DNA of 64,000 bases from Paracoccus xiamenensis. Its GTDB lineage: Bacteria > Pseudomonadota > Alphaproteobacteria > Rhodobacterales > Rhodobacteraceae. The stretch lies in assembly GCF_011308835.1 (NCBI RefSeq), contig NZ_JAAOHY010000010.1, positions 42,265-106,264 on the forward strand, in the 5' to 3' direction. Below the pieces are notes generated by a model. The model saw nothing but the letters and a program-made list of their open reading frames with translations. It did not search any database and was not told the origin of the DNA. Shown piece by piece: positions 60,648 through 64,000 of this stretch; positions within the stretch are counted from its first letter, which is position 1; each line of letters opens with the position of its first letter. Made by a program: the position numbers and the translations under genes.

Positions 60648-61727
60648 GTGGCTAACGAAAAAAACCGCTTCGCTGATCGTCTGTTTAGACAGGACAACAG
60701 TGCAGCCAACACGACGCAGCGAGACGAAATGAAAGGATACCCCGAAGCAGCAGTATCTGAAGCGCGGCTTGAAGAGGCCGCGGACTGGTTTCTGCGGCTG
60801 AATGATCGCGCTGCGGATGAGGCGCTGAGGCAGGAATTTGACGAATGGCTTGCCCAGAACCCGCAGAACCGGCTTGCCTGGGAAAAGGCCTGCGGGTCGT
60901 GGCGGGTTCTCGGGCTGGCCGTTCCGATTCATGAAGACCAATGGCCCGGCACGGGCAGCGCAACCAACCGCCCCGGTATTGAAGCGCCACCTGCCACCCG
61001 GCCGTCGCGGCGGATCTGGCAGATGGCAGCGGCCGTGCTTGCGGTGCTGGTTCTGGTCGCCATCTCTGGCCGCAGCATGCCGCTGTGGGACCCGTCCGAC
61101 TATCGCACCCGGACCGCCGAGACCCGGACCATTCAACTGGCTGACGGTTCGGTCATCAGTCTGGGCGCAAGAAGCGCGGTCGAAATTGATATGTCCGGGG
61201 CAGAGCGCCGCGTGCAACTGCTTTCTGGTGAGGTGTTTTTTGACGTGGCCCCCGACCCTCAGCGCCCGTTTATCGTTTCCACTCGCGATGTCAGCGCGCG
61301 GGTGCTGGGAACGGCCTTCAATGTCCAGCTGTCGGCGGATACGACCCAGATCGCGCTTGAACACGGATCGCTTCATGTATCGGCCGGCGGGGACGCTACA
61401 CTTGCACCGGGCGACAGTGTGACGGTCAGCCACGACACCGGGCAGATCCAGCTTGGCCATGTCGCGCCGGACCAGATCGCAAGCTGGCGCGACGGGAAAA
61501 TCTTCGTCGATGATATGCCGATCTCTGCGGTCGTCGAACAGATCCGGCGCTATCATCCGGGATGGATCAGGCTGTCGGATGGGCATCTGGGGCGGCAAAG
61601 GGTCACCGGGCTTTACGACCTGAGCGATCCCGACAAGGCCCTGCAGGCGCTTGTGCGACCCTTCGGCGGGCAGGTCCGGAAGATCTCGCCCTGGCTCGTT
61701 CTGCTAAGTGCCGGTCAGCCGAAATAG
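60648..61727 (+). CDS. FecR-family anti-sigma/sigma regulator
   Basis: A 359-residue inner-membrane protein that passes the signal from the receptor to the sigma factor. The N-terminal cytoplasmic part has EAADWFLRLND and FDEWLAQNPQNRLAWEKA (DUF4880/FecR N-terminal pattern), one membrane helix is at about residues 126-145 (MAAAVLAVLVLVAISG), and the periplasmic FecR domain has TIQLADGSVISLGARSAVEI and GEVFFDVAPDPQRPFIV. The GTG start gives 27 residues more than an ATG at 60729, which is an equally possible start. Confidence 0.92.
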   Translation: MANEKNRFADRLFRQDNSAANTTQRDEMKGYPEAAVSEARLEEAADWFLRLNDRAADEALRQEFDEWLAQNPQNRLAWEKACGSWRVLGLAVPIHEDQWPGTGSATNRPGIEAPPATRPSRRIWQMAAAVLAVLVLVAISGRSMPLWDPSDYRTRTAETRTIQLADGSVISLGARSAVEIDMSGAERRVQLLSGEVFFDVAPDPQRPFIVSTRDVSARVLGTAFNVQLSADTTQIALEHGSLHVSAGGDATLAPGDSVTVSHDTGQIQLGHVAPDQIASWRDGKIFVDDMPISAVVEQIRRYHPGWIRLSDGHLGRQRVTGLYDLSDPDKALQALVRPFGGQVRKISPWLVLLSAGQPK

Positions 61728-61768
61728 TCCTTCGCAGGGTGGCCGCTGCAAAAATTATGCCGCGAGGT

Positions 61769-61795
61769 GAAAAATTTGTCCGTGCTGGTCGTCTC
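61769..61795 (+). promoter_or_regulatory. Candidate FecI-type promoter before the receptor gene
   Basis: GAAAAAT, 14 bases, then CGTCTC resembles ECF promoters of the iron-starvation class (A-rich -35, CGT in -10). The CGTCT is half of an inverted repeat CGTCT-CTT-AGACG. It ends 49 bases before the receptor start. Weak, by eye only. Confidence 0.3.
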
Positions 61796-61844
61796 TTAGA
61801 CGTAACCGCGCGCCGGAAAGGTGCCGAAAGTCAGGGACAAAACC

Positions 61845-63944
61845 ATGAATTCATATTCCATCCAGAGCTTGACCAGAAAGCACCGGGTCCGGGGGCTGGC
61901 CGTGCGATTGTTGCTTGGCAGCGCGCTTGGTGCGCTGGCGGCCGTCGCGCCGGTTCTGATCCCAACGGCACAGGCGCAGGTCACGCAGAATTTCGACATT
62001 CCCGCGCAGCCGCTGCCTTCGGCGCTGAACACCTTTGGTCGGCAGTCGGGATTGCAGATCTCATTGGCGGCTTCGGTCGCGCGCGGGATGTCTTCTCGTC
62101 CGGTTCGCGGTGCCTTGACCGCCAGTCAGGCCCTGTCGCAGCTGCTGAGAGGAACGGGCATCCCCTTCCAGATCACTGCCGACGGCACGGCGTTGATCGG
62201 CGCGGTGGGCGCAGCATCGGGCCAGGCTGCGCCGGTCGATGGCGCGATCCTGCTGGATACCATCACCCTCAGCGCGGCGGGCACGGGCGGCGTGCCGGCG
62301 GCCTATGCGGGCGGACAAGTGGCGACGGGTGGCGGCCTTGGCATGTTGGGCAACAAGGAGCTGATGGATACGCCTTTCAGCACGGTCAACTATACCAGCG
62401 ATTATGTCGCCAACCGTCAGGCGCAAAACATCTCGGAAGTGATCGCCGCCACCGATCCCAGCGTGTTCACCACCGGGTCCAGCGGGATGATCGCGGACGG
62501 CTATTGGGTGCGCGGGTTGCGGGTTGCGGTACCCGATGCCACGGTTGGCGGCCTGCATGGCGTCACCCCGCATTTCCGGGCCACGCCAGAGATGTTTGAG
62601 CGGGTCGAGGTGCTGAAAGGACCTTCGGCGCTGCTGAACGGTATGGCGCCGAACGGTTCGGTCGGCGGTGTGATCAACCTTGTGCCAAAGCGCGCGCCGG
62701 AAGGCCCGCTGACGAACGTGACGCTGACCTATATGAATGATGCTCAGCTTGGCGGCCATGTCGATCTGGGCCGCCGCTTTGGGCAGGACAAGCAATTCGG
62801 GCTGCGTTTCAACGGCGTTTATCGCGACGGCGACACGTCGGTAGACGGCCAGCAAATGGGCACTCGTCTGGCGGCCCTCGGCTTTGACTGGGAAGGGGAA
62901 AACGCACGTATCAGCGCGGATATTTATTACAGCCGTCAACGCGTGGATGGGGTGAACCGGGGTGTTTCCCTTGCGCCGGGCGTGGATCTGCCGTCTGCGC
63001 CCAAGCCTGACACGCTGCTGAACCCGGACTGGACGTTCCTCACGACCGACGACAAGGCCGCAATCATCCGCGGCGAATACGATCTGACCCCCGCCATCAC
63101 CGCTTATGCCGTCTATGGCGCCAGCAAAACGGATTACGACGGCATCGTTTCCGGCAGTCACCAGATATTCAACGACAAGGGCGATTACCGCACCAATGTC
63201 GCCCATACCGGCTTCAGCTATGACAAGCGCTCGGCAGAGATCGGGGTCCGGGGGCAATTCGATACGGGGTCGGTGGCGCATGAATGGACCATCAACGCCA
63301 CCCAGTTTAAACAGGATTACGGCTTCCGCAGCGTCTATCCGCTGCTGGCAGAGGACTGGATCACCAACATCTATGATCCGGTGTGGGGGCCGGCACCCGG
63401 CCGGGCCTTCAACGATGCGCCGCCCAAAATCAATTCGGTGAAGATGCGCAGCTTCGGCATTGCCGACACGCTTTCCTTTGCAGGGGGCCGCGCGCAGCTT
63501 ACGGCCGGCCTGCGTCATCAGTCGGTTGTCAGCGACAGTTTCGATGCAAATTCGGGCAAGCGGACGGAACGCTATGAAGCAAGCGCCAACTCGCCCGCTG
63601 TTGCGCTGAACTATCGCCTCACCGATCAGATCTCGGTCTATGGCAACTATATGGAGGGGCTCAGCGCCGGTTCGACCGCACCCGCCTATGCCGCAAATGC
63701 CGGTGAGGTCTTTCCGCCCTATAAAACCCGTCAAAAAGAGGTCGGGCTGAAATGGGATCTGGGCGAGATGACCCACAGCTTCAGCCTTTACGACATCCGC
63801 CAGCCCAACCGATATACCGATCCGGTGACCAACGTCTTTTCCTTTGGGGGCGAGCAGCGGAACCGCGGCGCTGAATGGAGTGAGAACGGCGGTGCGAAAT
63901 TAGTCCACGTTAGCGGCGGCATGGTGCTGCTGCGGGCGGCGTAA
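61845..63944 (+). CDS. FecA-type TonB-dependent siderophore receptor, 3' end replaced by an insertion
   Basis: An outer-membrane receptor with a signal peptide (cut near AQAQV), an STN signalling domain (residues ~45-105, FDIPAQPLPSALNTFGRQSGLQI) that would contact the FecR protein, a plug domain (VRGLRV, FERVEVLKGPSALLNGMAPNG, GGVINLVPKRA) and barrel strands. The receptor sequence stops matching at EQRNRGAEWS (about residue 679); the last ~21 codons come from insertion-sequence DNA. Related receptors continue for perhaps 150-200 residues, so the barrel is incomplete and the gene probably dead. The ATG has GGGAC before it. Confidence 0.88.
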   Translation: MNSYSIQSLTRKHRVRGLAVRLLLGSALGALAAVAPVLIPTAQAQVTQNFDIPAQPLPSALNTFGRQSGLQISLAASVARGMSSRPVRGALTASQALSQLLRGTGIPFQITADGTALIGAVGAASGQAAPVDGAILLDTITLSAAGTGGVPAAYAGGQVATGGGLGMLGNKELMDTPFSTVNYTSDYVANRQAQNISEVIAATDPSVFTTGSSGMIADGYWVRGLRVAVPDATVGGLHGVTPHFRATPEMFERVEVLKGPSALLNGMAPNGSVGGVINLVPKRAPEGPLTNVTLTYMNDAQLGGHVDLGRRFGQDKQFGLRFNGVYRDGDTSVDGQQMGTRLAALGFDWEGENARISADIYYSRQRVDGVNRGVSLAPGVDLPSAPKPDTLLNPDWTFLTTDDKAAIIRGEYDLTPAITAYAVYGASKTDYDGIVSGSHQIFNDKGDYRTNVAHTGFSYDKRSAEIGVRGQFDTGSVAHEWTINATQFKQDYGFRSVYPLLAEDWITNIYDPVWGPAPGRAFNDAPPKINSVKMRSFGIADTLSFAGGRAQLTAGLRHQSVVSDSFDANSGKRTERYEASANSPAVALNYRLTDQISVYGNYMEGLSAGSTAPAYAANAGEVFPPYKTRQKEVGLKWDLGEMTHSFSLYDIRQPNRYTDPVTNVFSFGGEQRNRGAEWSENGGAKLVHVSGGMVLLRAA

Positions 63945-64000
63945 AAGTCGTCCACCTATTGCCTTTCTGCGTCAGCAGGGAGGGCGTGAGGATTTACAGC
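63881..64000 (+). mobile_element. Left end of an IS21-family insertion sequence (cut by window edge)
   Basis: From TGAGAACGGCGGTGCG onward the DNA no longer fits the receptor. It carries two related motifs, GCGAAATTAGTCCAC and GCGTAAAAGTCGTCCAC, like the repeated transposase-binding sites at IS21-family ends, then a ribosome-site-like GGGAGG and a GTG start matching IstA openings. The element reads in the same direction as the receptor gene. The exact boundary and target duplication cannot be seen without the other end. Confidence 0.6.
63986..64000 (+). CDS. IstA-type transposase, first codons only
   Basis: GTG AGG ATT TAC AGC reads VRIYS, which resembles the opening of IS21-family IstA transposases as I remember them. 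Only five codons lie in the window, so this rests on the flanking element end. Confidence 0.35.

Overview
The window looks like chromosome of a high-GC alphaproteobacterium of the Rhodobacteraceae/Paracoccaceae, most likely Paracoccus or a close relative. The reasons are: the dusB-ntrB-ntrC-ntrY-ntrX cluster with an NtrC and an NtrX that lack the sigma54-contact GAFTGA loop, a GTTC-N7-GTTC LexA site in front of uvrA, a phosphatidylcholine synthase, COQ9, a TrcR (DUF1013) cell-cycle regulator, DUF6478 and other family-restricted proteins, and Rhodobacteraceae-type gene order. Nearly all of it is coding, with short intergenic gaps and many 1-14 base overlaps. No tRNA, rRNA, CRISPR array or prophage was seen. 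The only clear mobile DNA is at the right edge.

Layout. 1-9.4 kb: the 3' end of zapE, then accD-folC, cardiolipin synthase, a CAP-domain lipoprotein, two family-restricted hypotheticals, an acetyltransferase, a CinA-type protein, map and a BadF-type kinase. 9.4-9.8 kb: a non-coding gap with a strong hairpin. 9.8-20.8 kb: queA, an MFS transporter, DUF924, lpdA, gfa and uvrA divergent around an SOS box, an L,D-transpeptidase, a histone-H1-like basic protein and a lytic transglycosylase. 20.9-31.4 kb: a peptide-type binding protein, pcs, an unknown two-gene membrane/secreted unit, xerC-DUF484-fsa, priA, tadA and a pseudouridine synthase with a 33-bp-repeat tail. 31.4-34.8 kb: orphan hemP, then the zinc regulon (znuA divergent from zur-znuC-znuB). 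35-39 kb: a small secreted acidic-tail protein convergent with yjbF-yjbH, and a lipoprotein. 39.3-46.6 kb: dusB-ntrBC-ntrYX. 46.7-59.7 kb: lytic transglycosylase, YbaK, recO, tandem META lipoproteins, rpsU, coq9, quinone oxidoreductase, RNase T2, trcR, an SH3 protein, gabD, a P1 peptidase and an SDR. 60.1-64 kb: a FecI-FecR-FecA surface-signalling unit whose receptor gene is interrupted near its 3' end by what looks like the left end of an IS21-family element.

Themes. Metal supply recurs (Zur/ZnuABC, HemP, Fec), as do cell envelope remodelling (two lytic transglycosylases, an L,D-transpeptidase, Cls, Pcs, YjbF/YjbH) and nitrogen sensing. The points most worth follow-up are the zur/znuA control region (a Zur-like palindrome on the zur start codon and a weaker one inside the znuA promoter spacer), the YjbE-like small protein facing yjbFH, the unknown pair at 23.3-24.7 kb, the RluB repeat tail and the broken Fec receptor. 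No wholly new defence or mobile system could be supported. All names come from motif and family recognition by eye; no database search was run.
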